DNA of 64,000 nucleotides from Collinsella aerofaciens (GCF_028206795.1 NZ_JAQLFJ010000004.1:68666-132665); one strand, 5' to 3'. Shown: positions 37,556 through 46,572, counted from the first letter of the stretch. Numbers and translations: made by a program. The notes: generated by a model from the letters alone, not told the origin.

Positions 37556-38179
37556 TTAACTGTTCTTCATGACAATCGAATCCACGACATCGGCCACATT
37601 CTCGCAACAGTCGGCGCAGTACTCCAGGAAGGCGTATACGTCACGCCAGGCGATGACCTCGAGCGGGTCCTTGCCATTGACGTGCAGGTTGCGCATGGCG
37701 TTGATATAGAGCTCGTCGGCCTCGGACTCGATGGTGTTGATCTGGATGACGAGCTCGCGCAGCGTCTTGGACTTGCGGTAGTTAGGCAGCTCGACCATCA
37801 GGTCCTTCATGGCGCGGCAGGCGTCGGTCACCTTGTGGGCGATGACGATGGCGTCGGGATGGATGCTCTGGATGTTGGTGAAGTAGACGCGCTGCACGAC
37901 ACCCTCGATACGGTCGAGCACGGTGTCGAGCGAGCAGCTCATCAGATCCAGGTCCTCGCGCTCAAGCGGGGTGATAAAGGCCGTGAGCAGGGCGTCCTCA
38001 AGCTCATGGTGCTTCTTGTCGGCCGCATGCTCGATCGCGTGCATCTTGTCGAGCATATCGTGAATCTTCGCGGGATCGAAGTTCTCGAAAATCTTGGTAA
38101 GCAGCTCGGCGGCCTGGACGGCAAGGTCGGCGCAGGCGACGTAGTTGTCAAAGTAGAACGAATCGGGTTTCTTTGCCAT
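37556..38179 (-). CDS. DUF47 family protein (PhoU-like Pit accessory)
   Basis: 207-residue helical protein of the DUF47 / TIGR00153 family, related to PhoU and usually encoded beside Pit transporters, whose activity it is thought to modulate. Seen: AADKKHHELEDALLTAFITPLEREDL and the C-terminal AWRDVYAFLEYCADCCENVADVVDSIV. Downstream of pit on the same strand with a 67-base gap; the start has AAAGGAC upstream. Confidence 0.9.
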   Translation of the reverse strand: MAKKPDSFYFDNYVACADLAVQAAELLTKIFENFDPAKIHDMLDKMHAIEHAADKKHHELEDALLTAFITPLEREDLDLMSCSLDTVLDRIEGVVQRVYFTNIQSIHPDAIVIAHKVTDACRAMKDLMVELPNYRKSKTLRELVIQINTIESEADELYINAMRNLHVNGKDPLEVIAWRDVYAFLEYCADCCENVADVVDSIVMKNS

Positions 38180-38246
38180 GAGTGGGTCCTTTCGAGGCGA
38201 AGACGGGTGGGCGAAGTTTTGCGGTCCGGATGGACGCTCGGTGTGC

Positions 38247-39296
38247 CTAGAGGAACATCATGAACAGCTTGGCCATGACAAAGCTGATGAGTCCGCAGGC
38301 GGGGAAGGTGAAGAACCAGGTGAACATCATGTCCTTGACGACGCCGAAGTTGATGGCCGAGAGGCGTTTGACGGCACCGACGCCCATGATGGCGCAGGTC
38401 TTGATGTGCGTGGAGGACACGGGGATGCCGGTAAGGGTGGCAAGCAGCAGGTTCGCGGCGCCCGCCAGGTCGGCGGAGAAGCCCTGGTACTTTTCGAGCT
38501 TGACCATGCTCTGGCCAACGGACTTGATGATGCGCTCGCCGCCCACGCTGGTGCCAATGCCCATGGTGGCCGAGCATAGCAGCATAATCCAGATGGGGAT
38601 TCCGGCATCGCCGACGCTCGTCTGGCCGCTGGCAAAGGCCACGCCTAAAAAGAGCACGCCGATGAACTTCTGTCCATCCTGCGCGCCGTGCATAAAGCTC
38701 ATGGCCGCAGCGCTCGCGATCTGAGCGTATTTAAAGAAGACATTGGCACGTCGCCTGTTGGCGGCGGCGAAAAGAATCGAGACGAGCTTGCACAGGACCC
38801 AGCCCATGACAAAGCCCAGACCGATGGAGAGCGCCAGGCCGTAGATGACCTTCATCCACTCGTGGACGTTGACGCTGCTCGCACCGCCGAGGGCGATGGC
38901 GGCACCGGTCAGGCCGGCGATAAGGCTGTGGCTTTGCGAGGTGGGGATGCCAAAACGCGACGCTGTGGCGCCGTAGACGACGATGGAGAACAGTGCCGCG
39001 CACAGACAGGCGAGCGCCATGGTGCTGTTTCCGCCAAAGTCGACAATATGGGAGATGGTGTTGGCGACGCTCGCGTTAAAGTGCGTCATGATGAGCACGC
39101 CAAGGAAGTTGAATGCGGCACTCATGAGAATAGCGGCGCGGGCGGGCATGCAACGCGTAGTGACGCAGGTCGCGATGGCGTTGGGTGCGTCGGTCCATCC
39201 ATTGACGAAGATGGCGCCGAGCGCGAGGATCACGGTGACGGCAAGGACTGGGTTCGACACAAGTTGGCCGAGGAAGGTTGAGAACGTTACGTCCAT
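38247..39296 (-). CDS. Inorganic phosphate transporter, Pit family
   Basis: Low-affinity, cation- or proton-coupled phosphate permease. 349 residues, about ten membrane segments. The two Pit signatures are visible: NGWTDAPNAIATCVTTR near residue 32 and FMHGAQDGQKFIGV near residue 200. First gene of a two-gene unit with DUF47. Provides a second phosphate import route besides Pst. The ribosome-binding site before ATG 39296 is weak (GAGAAAG). Confidence 0.93.
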   Translation of the reverse strand: MDVTFSTFLGQLVSNPVLAVTVILALGAIFVNGWTDAPNAIATCVTTRCMPARAAILMSAAFNFLGVLIMTHFNASVANTISHIVDFGGNSTMALACLCAALFSIVVYGATASRFGIPTSQSHSLIAGLTGAAIALGGASSVNVHEWMKVIYGLALSIGLGFVMGWVLCKLVSILFAAANRRRANVFFKYAQIASAAAMSFMHGAQDGQKFIGVLFLGVAFASGQTSVGDAGIPIWIMLLCSATMGIGTSVGGERIIKSVGQSMVKLEKYQGFSADLAGAANLLLATLTGIPVSSTHIKTCAIMGVGAVKRLSAINFGVVKDMMFTWFFTFPACGLISFVMAKLFMMFL

Positions 39297-39546
39297 ATAT
39301 GGGCTTTCTCGAAGTTTGCAGGCACGTTACAGAAACATGATAAATCGTATCACCTCCTGCGGGTTTCTTTACCGAGTTCTGATGGGAGCAGTGAATTTTT
39401 TGGCACTAAAAATGAATATTAGCCCTGTTGACCGTGGGTGTTCTTTTTGCTAACACACCATGAGGACACGTGTGCGCGCCCCAACACCCCAAAACCACAG
39501 TCTGTTCGCTTTACAATATGCAAACATGCGTTCGATAATAGGAGGC

Positions 39547-39885
39547 ATGGAATATCGACAGACAGACGGCAAAACTCGGCGCGTGCACAAGCAGTATGTG
39601 GACGTCGTGGCTCGCATTCTCGCGGGCGGACAGGTTGTGCCGGTTACCGTCTGCTGGGTTGACGGTCGCTGCTTTACGATTGACGAGATTGTCTCGTCCA
39701 CCGGTTTTGGCCTGACGGTTCACGGCATTCGTACGGCGACTTATAAGGTTCGTTTTGGCGGACATGCGACCGAACTGTATCTGGAAGAACAGGCACGCGA
39801 GCGACCGGATGGCTCGCAGACTCATCTGATGCGTTGGTGGGTGTGGGCGTTCGACCGAACACTCGAGAGCGAGCGCCGCAGGTAA
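39547..39885 (+). CDS. Hypothetical protein, 112 residues
   Basis: Unrecognised soluble protein. It has a mixed beta-rich pattern (VTVCWVDGRCFTIDEIV, TYKVRFGGHATELYLEE) and a tryptophan-rich RWWVWAFDR close to the end. ATG 39547 is preceded by AGGAGG but with only one base between, which is unusually tight. ATG 39526 in the same frame has no ribosome-binding site, so the start is uncertain. The beta-strand pattern resembles small DUF6504-like proteins, but I cannot confirm that. Confidence 0.6.
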   Translation: MEYRQTDGKTRRVHKQYVDVVARILAGGQVVPVTVCWVDGRCFTIDEIVSSTGFGLTVHGIRTATYKVRFGGHATELYLEEQARERPDGSQTHLMRWWVWAFDRTLESERRR

Positions 39886-39965
39886 GAACGCGTGGCGTTC
39901 GGGTACAATGGCAGGAAACTTGTCAGCTACGGCGCCGTCGCGGTGCTTTTTGAAAGGACGAAATT

Positions 39966-40661
39966 ATGAACGATATCCAGGGCTATCAGAATGGCCCCAT
40001 CGAGACCGGCGCAAGCCGTGCCAAGGAGATGTCGCCGCGCGCGTACAACCTTGTCATGTCTGCTCTGATCTTTTTGGGCTTTTGCGCCATGGGCGCCGGT
40101 GCTTACTTTACGAGCACCATGTCGTTTGCGCGCATGATGATGAGCGGCGCCGCTTTGCCGCTGGTCTTTGGCTCATTTATTTTGACCATCGTCGGCATGG
40201 TCATGATGTCGGCTGCTGCCAGCAAACAGTCCGTGGGCCTGTCACTCGTGGGCTACGTGGTCTTTGCGAGCACCTTTGGCCTGACGGCGTCGTTTGGTCT
40301 TGCCAACTACGACCTGCCTACCATTAACACCGCCTTTATCGCCACGGCCGCCATCACCTTTGTCTTTGGTGCGCTGGGCGTGACCTTCCCCAAGTTCTTC
40401 CAGCGTGTGTATGGCATTGGTTTTGGCATCCTGCTTGCCACGATTCTGGTCGAGATCGTGCTGATGTTCATGGGCGTTTCGCAGTCCATCACCGACCTGA
40501 TCGTGATCGTGGTGTTCGCCGGCTTCATCGGCTACGACACCTATGTGGCCACGACGGTGCCGCCCACGCTGCCCAACGCCGTGCTCATGGCATCCAACCT
40601 GTTCGTGGACATCATCAACGTGTTCCTGCGTATCCTGAATATCCTTGGTCGTCGCGACTAG
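39966..40661 (+). CDS. Bax inhibitor-1 / YccA family membrane protein
   Basis: 231 residues with seven hydrophobic helices, characteristic of the BI-1/YccA/US12 family. The C-terminal part has the conserved FAGFIGYDTYVAT, containing the Asp of the di-aspartyl sensor in bacterial BI-1 proteins, and LFVDIINVFLRILNILGRRD. Family members affect calcium leak or FtsH activity; the role here is unknown. Strong ribosome-binding site GAAAGGACG. Confidence 0.88.
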   Translation: MNDIQGYQNGPIETGASRAKEMSPRAYNLVMSALIFLGFCAMGAGAYFTSTMSFARMMMSGAALPLVFGSFILTIVGMVMMSAAASKQSVGLSLVGYVVFASTFGLTASFGLANYDLPTINTAFIATAAITFVFGALGVTFPKFFQRVYGIGFGILLATILVEIVLMFMGVSQSITDLIVIVVFAGFIGYDTYVATTVPPTLPNAVLMASNLFVDIINVFLRILNILGRRD

Positions 40662-40704
40662 CGGCGAATTGCCGCGATGCTTGCTGTGCGTGTAAATCGA
40701 TGCG

Positions 40705-40733
40705 AAAGGCGGTCCTTCGGGGCCGTCTTTTTT
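40705..40733 (+). terminator. Terminator after the BI-1-like gene
   Basis: GGCGGTCC pairs with GGGCCGTC (two wobbles) around TTC G-type loop, followed by TTTTTT. Confidence 0.85.
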
Positions 40734-40799
40734 GTACGCGGCGGGGTATCATGGATGGGAAAAAGCCGATAGCGGCAGCGATAGGAAAGGTGACCACTT

Positions 40800-41930
40800 A
40801 TGGCAGACGTCGACAACAGGAACCGTAACCGCAGGACCGGCCGCGCAGGGCAGCCCAACCCCAAGCGCGAGGCTCGCGCCAAGGCCGCCGAGCGTCACGT
40901 GGCAACTGTGTCCGAGGCGTGTGCCAAGGATATCGAGCGCTCGCTTGCCGGCGTTCGCGAATTCGACGGTATGCCTGCCGGTTTTGTCGCGGCGATGAAG
41001 GCCAAGGCCCAGAAGGCAGCGGCTGCCGAGGAGGCGGTTGCCGAGGAGTCTGAGTCCGCCGAGGTCGAGGCCGCTGAGGTTGCGTCCGTCGAGACCGAGG
41101 TCACGGACGAGTCTGCGCCTGCCGAGGAACCCGCAGAGACCGAGTCCGCGCCTGCCGAGGAGCCCGCTCCGACCCTGCCCGAGGTCACCGTGCTTGATGC
41201 CTCCGCCACGCAGGCCATTCTGGACAACGGCCGTGGCTATGCGCAGTTCTGCGACATGGCGGTGCTCGCCTTCGCCTCGTTCACCAACCCGGGTGGCGGC
41301 TATATCCAGGGCTATCTGGGCCAGGAGGCCACGCTCTGTGCCGATTCGTATCTGTACAACGTGCTCGATAAGCAGCGCAAATGGTACGGCGAGAACCGCC
41401 GCCGCAATATCAACTGCGAGCTCTACCGCAACCGTGCGCTGGTGGTGCCTGCGGTGCGTTTCGACCGCAATCATGTGCACGCGTATGCCGATGTGATCGT
41501 GGCCGCCGCGCCCAATGCCAAGCGCGCACGCCAGGAGTACCGCGTGAGCGACGATGCGCTGCTGGACGCTCTGCGCGACCGTATCCGCTTTGTGTTCGCC
41601 ATCTGCGACGAGCTAGGTCGCGAGAAGCTCGTGCTGGGCGCATGGGGTTGCGACAACAACGGTTTTGATGCCGAGGCCGTGGCCGAGCTCTTCCGAAAGG
41701 AGCTCGCATCGGGCGACTTTAAGGTCAAGCAGGTCTTCTTTGCTGTGCCCTCTACGCGCTGGGACGAGGACTTCGCCAAGTTCGAGCACGTGTTGGCAAG
41801 CTTCCCCGAGTGCAACGAGGAGTCCTATGCCCAGGTTGCCGCCCGCGCTGCGGCCGCCCGTGCCGCCGAGCAGGCTCAGGCCGCTGCCGAGGACGATGAG
41901 GATGACGACGACTGGCGCAAATACTTGTAA
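40800..41930 (+). CDS. TIGR02452/DUF2263 PARG-like protein with altered motif
   Basis: 376 residues. The first ~125 are basic, then very Glu/Ala-rich (low complexity). Residues about 130-350 match the microbial PARG catalytic macrodomain family (TIGR02452), with SFTNPGGGYIQGYLGQEATL and VLGAWGCDNNGFD. Active bacterial PARGs carry GGG-X6-8-QEE. Here the second, catalytic Glu position is Ala (QEA), so poly-ADP-ribose glycohydrolase activity may be lost or changed. The C-terminus is Ala/Glu/Asp rich. Well-placed ribosome-binding site AAAGGTG. Confidence 0.82.
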   Translation: MADVDNRNRNRRTGRAGQPNPKREARAKAAERHVATVSEACAKDIERSLAGVREFDGMPAGFVAAMKAKAQKAAAAEEAVAEESESAEVEAAEVASVETEVTDESAPAEEPAETESAPAEEPAPTLPEVTVLDASATQAILDNGRGYAQFCDMAVLAFASFTNPGGGYIQGYLGQEATLCADSYLYNVLDKQRKWYGENRRRNINCELYRNRALVVPAVRFDRNHVHAYADVIVAAAPNAKRARQEYRVSDDALLDALRDRIRFVFAICDELGREKLVLGAWGCDNNGFDAEAVAELFRKELASGDFKVKQVFFAVPSTRWDEDFAKFEHVLASFPECNEESYAQVAARAAAARAAEQAQAAAEDDEDDDDWRKYL

Positions 41931-41955
41931 ACTGTGCGCGTGATGCGACATGCCG

Positions 41956-41990
41956 AGCCGACGGGGGCTGCTCCCGTCGGCTTTTTATTG
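41956..41990 (+). terminator. Terminator after the PARG-like gene
   Basis: Ten-base perfect stem AGCCGACGGG / CCCGTCGGCT followed by TTTTATTG. It is 15 bases from the next start. Confidence 0.9.
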
Positions 41991-42005
41991 AGTGGGGAGC
42001 TTACG

Positions 42006-42665
42006 ATGAAAAACGTTCTATGCTTTGGCGACAGCAACACCTATGGTTACGATCCGGCTGGTATGCGCGACGGCACCGCGGTGCGCTATGCGCGGGATGT
42101 GCGCTGGTGTGGCGTGGCGCAGCGTGATCTGGGCGAGGGCTGGCATGTGATTGAGGAGGGGCTCAACGGCCGCACGACGGTGCGCGACGATATGTGCCAC
42201 CTGGACACCAACCTCAACGGTATTCGTGCGCTTCCGATGCTGCTCGAGGCTCATAAGCCGCTGGACGCCATTGTGATTATGCTGGGCACCAACGACTGTA
42301 AGACAGTCTTTAACGTGACGGCTTCCGATATCGCCCGTGGCGCCATGGCACTGATTCGCGCCGTCCGCGCGTTTCCCTGGACCGATGCCGCGCCCTGCCC
42401 GCGCATTTTGCTGATGGCGCCTATCAAGATTAAGCTGCAGATCGCCGATGTGTATATGACCGACTTTGACGAGCATTCCGTTGAGGCATCTGAGCATTTT
42501 GGTGAGTACTACGCGCATGTGGCTGAGCAGTTTGGCTGCGACTTTTTGAATGCCGCCGACTTTGCCGAGCCGGGCGATATCGATTATCTGCATATGATGC
42601 CCGAAAGCCACGAGAGCTTGGGACATGCCGTGGCAGCCAAGCTCCAAGAGATGCTCGGTGAGTAG
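42006..42665 (+). CDS. SGNH/GDSL-family hydrolase
   Basis: 219 residues. Block I FGDSNTYGY (catalytic Ser about residue 10), block III IMLGTNDCK and the C-terminal catalytic His in PESHESLGHAV. No signal peptide, so cytoplasmic. Family members are esterases or lipases, often deacetylating carbohydrates. Substrate unknown. ATG 42006 has GGGGAG upstream. An in-frame start at 41934 would place the terminator inside the gene and is rejected. Confidence 0.88.
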   Translation: MKNVLCFGDSNTYGYDPAGMRDGTAVRYARDVRWCGVAQRDLGEGWHVIEEGLNGRTTVRDDMCHLDTNLNGIRALPMLLEAHKPLDAIVIMLGTNDCKTVFNVTASDIARGAMALIRAVRAFPWTDAAPCPRILLMAPIKIKLQIADVYMTDFDEHSVEASEHFGEYYAHVAEQFGCDFLNAADFAEPGDIDYLHMMPESHESLGHAVAAKLQEMLGE

Positions 42666-42677
42666 CGCGACCCCAAG

Positions 42678-42714
42678 CCACCGCAAAGGGGACAGGCACC
42701 TTTGCGGTGGTTTT
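42678..42714 (+). terminator. Terminator after the SGNH hydrolase gene
   Basis: Twelve-base perfect stem CCACCGCAAAGG / CCTTTGCGGTGG followed by TTTT. The loop reads GGACAGGCA, similar to the GGGACGGGC start of the hairpin after xerD. Confidence 0.88.
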
Positions 42715-42744
42715 GCCCGGGTAAACGAACGGATTGGCTGCCAT

Positions 42745-43356
42745 ATGGGCATGGACGAGCTCATCGACCTCTTTGCCGAGGGCGATGAGCTCGTCTCCAA
42801 TACCGCTTTTGAGGATTTGGATCTTGCCTACGACGTGGCGAACGGCGCGACCTTCGATGGCGTTGTGTTCCGATCTTGCGAGTTCGATAGCGTTGACTGG
42901 AGCGGCTCGACGTTTCGCGACGTGGTGTTTCGCGGTTGCCGCTTTATCCGCTGCAACATGGAAGGCTGCTGGCTCAGCCGCTGCGACTTCGTTGACTGCT
43001 CGGCACCGGGACTCAACTTGCTCAAGGCGCGCCTGTCGAGCGTGTCGTTTGGATCGTGCGATTTGAGCTATGCGAACCTTTCGGAGGGACGCATTGGCCC
43101 TATGACAGCATGCGATACACGTCTGAGAGAGGCTGCGTTTCAGGGTGCCAAGCTGGGTCAGATACGCCTGGATGGCTGTGACCTGACGCGTGTTGATGTG
43201 TTCAAGACGTCGCTTTCCGGCGTTGATGTGTCGCGCTGTACATTTGCAGCGCCCGTTGTTTCGGGCGATTACCATGAGTTGCGTGGCTTGACGGTCAATG
43301 CCGAGCAGGCGCTGGCACTCTCGGGTTTGTTGGGAATTCAACTCGCCGACGAATAG
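42745..43356 (+). CDS. Pentapeptide-repeat-like protein
   Basis: 203 residues. From residue about 35 it shows A(D/N)LXX-like five-residue periodicity (FDGVVFRSCEFDSVDWSGS, FRDVVFRGCRFIRCNMEGC), expected to fold as a right-handed quadrilateral helix. Cys is frequent in the repeats. The first ~30 residues are acidic. No strong ribosome-binding site precedes ATG 42745; ATG 42751 is a possible start two codons later. Function unknown; some relatives mimic DNA and bind gyrase. Confidence 0.78.
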   Translation: MGMDELIDLFAEGDELVSNTAFEDLDLAYDVANGATFDGVVFRSCEFDSVDWSGSTFRDVVFRGCRFIRCNMEGCWLSRCDFVDCSAPGLNLLKARLSSVSFGSCDLSYANLSEGRIGPMTACDTRLREAAFQGAKLGQIRLDGCDLTRVDVFKTSLSGVDVSRCTFAAPVVSGDYHELRGLTVNAEQALALSGLLGIQLADE

Positions 43357-43392
43357 GCGCTCTGGTCCTTTGCTCGACCGCTATCTAAAATC

Positions 43393-43460
43393 AAACCGTC
43401 GCAACATTTAATGATTTTTCGCGTTTGCACGATTTTCATCGAATGTTGCGACGGTTTTTG
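43393..43460. terminator. Long hairpin between convergent genes
   Basis: Sixteen-base perfect arms AAACCGTCGCAACATT (43393-43408) and AATGTTGCGACGGTTT (43442-43457), with T-rich ends on both strands. Placed between the pentapeptide gene (+) and thiD (-), so probably a bidirectional terminator. Confidence 0.75.
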
Positions 43461-43501
43461 GTGCAAGGTAGCCTGTCTCTTTTTGGCAGGTTACTGGCTA
43501 T

Positions 43502-44332
43502 TTAGTATTGCCACATGTGGTTGACAGGGCCGGAGCCTTTGCCCATGTTCAGGCCGGCGGCCAGAGCGCCTGTCAGGTATGCCTTGCCCGCATTGACGGC
43601 ATCGGCAAGATCCATGCCCTGGGCCAGCGCGCAGGCGATGGCGGACGAAAGCGTGCAGCCGGTGCCGTGTGTGTTGTCGGTCTCGATGCGCTTGTGGCGG
43701 AACCACGTGGTGAGCGGATCGCCCAGATGGTTGCCCTCGTCATCGAGCGGCGCGGGTTCGGCCAATACATCGTTGGCCTCGTTGACAAGATGCCCACCCT
43801 TAACGAGGGATGCGCAACCAAAGCGGCGGGTGAGGAGCATGGCAGCATTTTGCTGTGTGCGCTCGGAGTCGACCTCGTAGTCAAGCAGGGCCATGGCCTC
43901 GGGAATATTGGGCGTGATGACGGTTGCTAGTGGGAACAGGCGGCGGGTGAGCGCCTCGGCGGCATCTTCGGCAATCAGCCGTGCGCCCGAGGTGGCTACC
44001 ATGACGGGGTCGACGACCACGTTTGTCGCGTTCCAGGCGCTCAGGCGGTCGGCGATAACCTCGATAATCTCGGCAGAGGAAACCATGCCGATCTTGACGG
44101 CGCTGGGGCGGATATCGTCAAATACGGCGTCGATCTGCGCAGCGACGATATCAGGGGAGATATTCTGCACGGCGGTGACACCGAGCGTGTTTTGTGCGGT
44201 GATGGCGGTGATGGCCGTCTCGGCATACAGGCGGTGCGCCGTGATGGTCTTGATGTCGGCCTGAATGCCGGCGCCACCGCTGGAATCGGATCCTGCGATG
44301 GACAGGACGGCAGGTACCTTACTGCGATCCAT
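43502..44332 (-). CDS. thiD: Hydroxymethylpyrimidine/phosphomethylpyrimidine kinase
   Basis: Ribokinase-fold enzyme phosphorylating HMP and HMP-P for thiamine synthesis. 276 residues. SIAGSDSSGGAGIQADIKT at the N-terminus, DPVMVATSGARL in the middle and GTGCTLSSAIACALAQG (anion hole and catalytic Asp region) at about 220. GGGAGC precedes ATG 44332 on the minus strand. A perfect TATAAT lies about 45 bases upstream, so it may have a promoter separate from thiC. Confidence 0.95.
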   Translation of the reverse strand: MDRSKVPAVLSIAGSDSSGGAGIQADIKTITAHRLYAETAITAITAQNTLGVTAVQNISPDIVAAQIDAVFDDIRPSAVKIGMVSSAEIIEVIADRLSAWNATNVVVDPVMVATSGARLIAEDAAEALTRRLFPLATVITPNIPEAMALLDYEVDSERTQQNAAMLLTRRFGCASLVKGGHLVNEANDVLAEPAPLDDEGNHLGDPLTTWFRHKRIETDNTHGTGCTLSSAIACALAQGMDLADAVNAGKAYLTGALAAGLNMGKGSGPVNHMWQY

Positions 44333-44377
44333 GTTTGCTCCCTTGTTCGGTCGGAATCAAATGGGTCTTTAAGCCAG

Positions 44378-44419
44378 CATTATAAAGATGCCCGGGCCGA
44401 CTCTATGTCGAACCCGGGC
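44378..44419 (-). promoter_or_regulatory. thiC-thiD intergenic hairpin and thiD -10 box
   Basis: On the minus strand GCCCGGG (44413-44419) pairs with CCCGGGC (44390-44396), about 90 bases past the thiC stop, followed by ATCTTTATAATG. The TATAAT (44378-44383) is a candidate -10 for thiD. The hairpin may be a weak terminator of thiC. Confidence 0.45.
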
Positions 44420-44510
44420 GGGCGATGCAATCTTTACGCAAATGTAAGCAAATGTTCACACGTCAACAATTGACGAACACCATGTTACCGATTGTGGCTC
44501 CGGTGACGAG

Positions 44511-45845
44511 TTAGTCCTCCATGCCGAGATCGATCGTCGTACCCTCGAACACCTTGTTGACGGTGCGGACGGCGCACATCTTGCCACACATGGTGCAGGT
44601 GCCCTCGGTGGCGGCGGGGGACTCCTCGTAGCGCTTCTTGCCGGTGACCGGGTCGAGCGCGCACTTCCACATGGCATCCCAGTCGAGCTTGCGGCGTGCC
44701 TGGCCCATCTTGTCGTCCATGTCGCGGGCGTGCGGCACCTTCTTGGCGATATCGGCGGCGTGCGCGGCAATCTTAGTGGCCATGAGGCCATCGAGCACGT
44801 CCTGGGCGTTGGGCAGGCACAGGTGCTCGGCCGGCGTCACGTAGCACAGGAAGTCGGCACCGGAGCTGGCGGAGATGGCGCCGCCGATGGCAGCGGTGAT
44901 GTGGTCGTAACCCACGCCGATATCGGTCACCAGCGGCCCGAGCACATAGAACGGGGCATTGTGGCACAGGCGCTTCTGCAGTTTCATGTTGGCGGCGATC
45001 TCGTCGAGCGCCATGTGACCCGGGCCCTCGACCATGACCTGGACGCCGGCGGCCCAAGCGCGCTTGCACAGCTTGCCCAGCTCGATCATCTCAGCGGTCT
45101 CGGTGGCATCGTTGGAGTCGTAGAGGCAGCCCGGACGGCAGGAGTCGCCGAGCGAAATCGTCACGTCGTACTCGTGGCAGATCTCGAGCAGCTCGTCAAA
45201 GTACTCGTAGAAGGGGTTTTCGTTGCCGGTGACCTCCATCCAGCCAAACAGCAGCGAGCCGCCGCGACTGACGATGTTCATCAGGCGGCCGGTCTCCTTA
45301 AAGGTCTTGGTGACCGACTTGTTGATGCCGCAGTGGATGGTCATAAAGTCCACACCGTCCTCGGCGTGCGCGCGCACGACCTCGAACAGGTCATCCTTGG
45401 TCAGCTTGACCAGCGGCTTTTCCATGTAGCCGATGGCGTCGTACATGGGGACGGTGCCCACCATGAGCGGCGTCTCGTCGATGAGCTGCTGGCGGAACTG
45501 GCGCGTCTTGCCCGAGTTGGAAAGGTCCATGATGGCGTCGGCGCCAAAGTCCTCGGCGATCTTGACCTTCTTCCATTCCTCGGCGGCATCGGCTTTATCG
45601 CCCGAGATGCCCAGGTTGACGTTGACCTTAGTAGACAGGCCCTCGCCGACACCAAAGGCGCGCATGCCTTTTTTGATGTGCACGATGTTGGCGGGAATGG
45701 CGATGCGGCCGTCGGCCACGCGCTCGCGGATGTACTCGGGGTCGCGATGCTCGCGCTCGGCGACTTCCTTCATCTGCGGCGTGATCTGCCCGGCGCGGGC
45801 GAAGTCGATTTGCGTGACGAGCTTGGGCTCGGTCTGTGTGCTCAT
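44511..45845 (-). CDS. thiC: Phosphomethylpyrimidine synthase ThiC
   Basis: Radical-SAM enzyme converting aminoimidazole ribotide to HMP phosphate. 444 residues, the shorter type without the N-terminal extension. The C-terminal cluster motif CTMCGKMC (CX2CX3C) binds the 4Fe-4S cluster. Also FMTIHCGIN, DSCRPGCLYD and EGPGHMALDEI. ATG 45845 follows AAGGGAG within the riboswitch 3' end; the in-frame start at 45869 would lie inside the riboswitch and is rejected. Under TPP control. Confidence 0.97.
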   Translation of the reverse strand: MSTQTEPKLVTQIDFARAGQITPQMKEVAEREHRDPEYIRERVADGRIAIPANIVHIKKGMRAFGVGEGLSTKVNVNLGISGDKADAAEEWKKVKIAEDFGADAIMDLSNSGKTRQFRQQLIDETPLMVGTVPMYDAIGYMEKPLVKLTKDDLFEVVRAHAEDGVDFMTIHCGINKSVTKTFKETGRLMNIVSRGGSLLFGWMEVTGNENPFYEYFDELLEICHEYDVTISLGDSCRPGCLYDSNDATETAEMIELGKLCKRAWAAGVQVMVEGPGHMALDEIAANMKLQKRLCHNAPFYVLGPLVTDIGVGYDHITAAIGGAISASSGADFLCYVTPAEHLCLPNAQDVLDGLMATKIAAHAADIAKKVPHARDMDDKMGQARRKLDWDAMWKCALDPVTGKKRYEESPAATEGTCTMCGKMCAVRTVNKVFEGTTIDLGMED

Positions 45846-45852
45846 TGGCACG

Positions 45853-45945
45853 GCTCCCTTCGTTGGCATTACCCATATCAGGTTTGCGGGTCAGGGCGGG
45901 CGCGCCCAGTCTCAGCCTGCCGTCTTGTCCTGCAAGCTCCCCGTT
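45853..45945 (-). ncRNA. TPP riboswitch (THI element) upstream of thiC
   Basis: Read on the minus strand, all conserved blocks are present in order: ACGGGGAGCTTG, GGCTGAGA (45910-45917), CCTGACCC, AACCTGAT, GGGTAATGCC and CGAAGGGAG. The last contains the thiC ribosome-binding sequence, so high thiamine pyrophosphate probably blocks translation initiation directly. Confidence 0.96.
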
Positions 45946-46016
45946 TATGTAATGGGCTCAAGTATAGCTCGAATGGGTACGATTGGCCTAACGAGCGTGC
46001 CTGTGGGGAGGCGAAC

Positions 46017-46532
46017 ATGGAAGACAAGCATCTATATCGAGAGACGCAATGGGATGTATCGGCCGAGGAAAGCCGTGCGCACCATGGCCTTGTCGCGATT
46101 GGTTTTGCGGTGCTTGCCGTGCTGGTGATTGCCTTTTGTATCTGGACGTTTGGCGGTCACGGCGGCGCTGCATGGGAGTTCGAGGCCGACGATGCCCTGC
46201 CGATCATGACAGTGAAGGTTACGGGCGGCAATACCGTTGCCGCGCCGGGCGACTATTGGTATCCGCGCGACGAGTTTGTGCAGCTGCAGTTGAGCGGTGG
46301 GTCTATTCCGGGCGAAGAAATCGAACGCGTGACGTATGATGCGGCGCTCAAAACGCTGACGGTGAAGCTCAAGAATCAGGGCGACGTGCCTACGACTATG
46401 GATATCGCGCTGACGGAATGGCGCTTGGAGCCCCCATCGGGTGTTGCGGTGTCCGAGGTAGAGCACGTTAAGATTACCTACCAAGATGGCTCGACAAACG
46501 AAGTTGGCAAAGCCGACGGCTTGGCGGAATAG
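46017..46532 (+). CDS. Hypothetical bitopic membrane protein
   Basis: 171 residues, not recognised. A charged N-terminal cytoplasmic part (1-26), one transmembrane helix (about 27-46), then an extracellular domain of about 120 residues with alternating beta-strand patterns (IMTVKVTGGN, YQDGSTNEV). GGGGAGG precedes ATG 46017. It diverges from thiC; fewer than 75 bases separate its start from the riboswitch 5' end, so the two promoters must overlap or abut. Confidence 0.65.
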   Translation: MEDKHLYRETQWDVSAEESRAHHGLVAIGFAVLAVLVIAFCIWTFGGHGGAAWEFEADDALPIMTVKVTGGNTVAAPGDYWYPRDEFVQLQLSGGSIPGEEIERVTYDAALKTLTVKLKNQGDVPTTMDIALTEWRLEPPSGVAVSEVEHVKITYQDGSTNEVGKADGLAE

Positions 46533-46572
46533 ACCCCGTGCCTAGGCAGCACATTCAAAAGTAGCGGTGGTC

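Noticed and set aside
44730..46532. 600-codon plus-strand frame across thiC and its riboswitch
   Set aside because: Antisense to thiC; only the last 171 codons (from 46017) have a ribosome-binding site and membrane-protein character.
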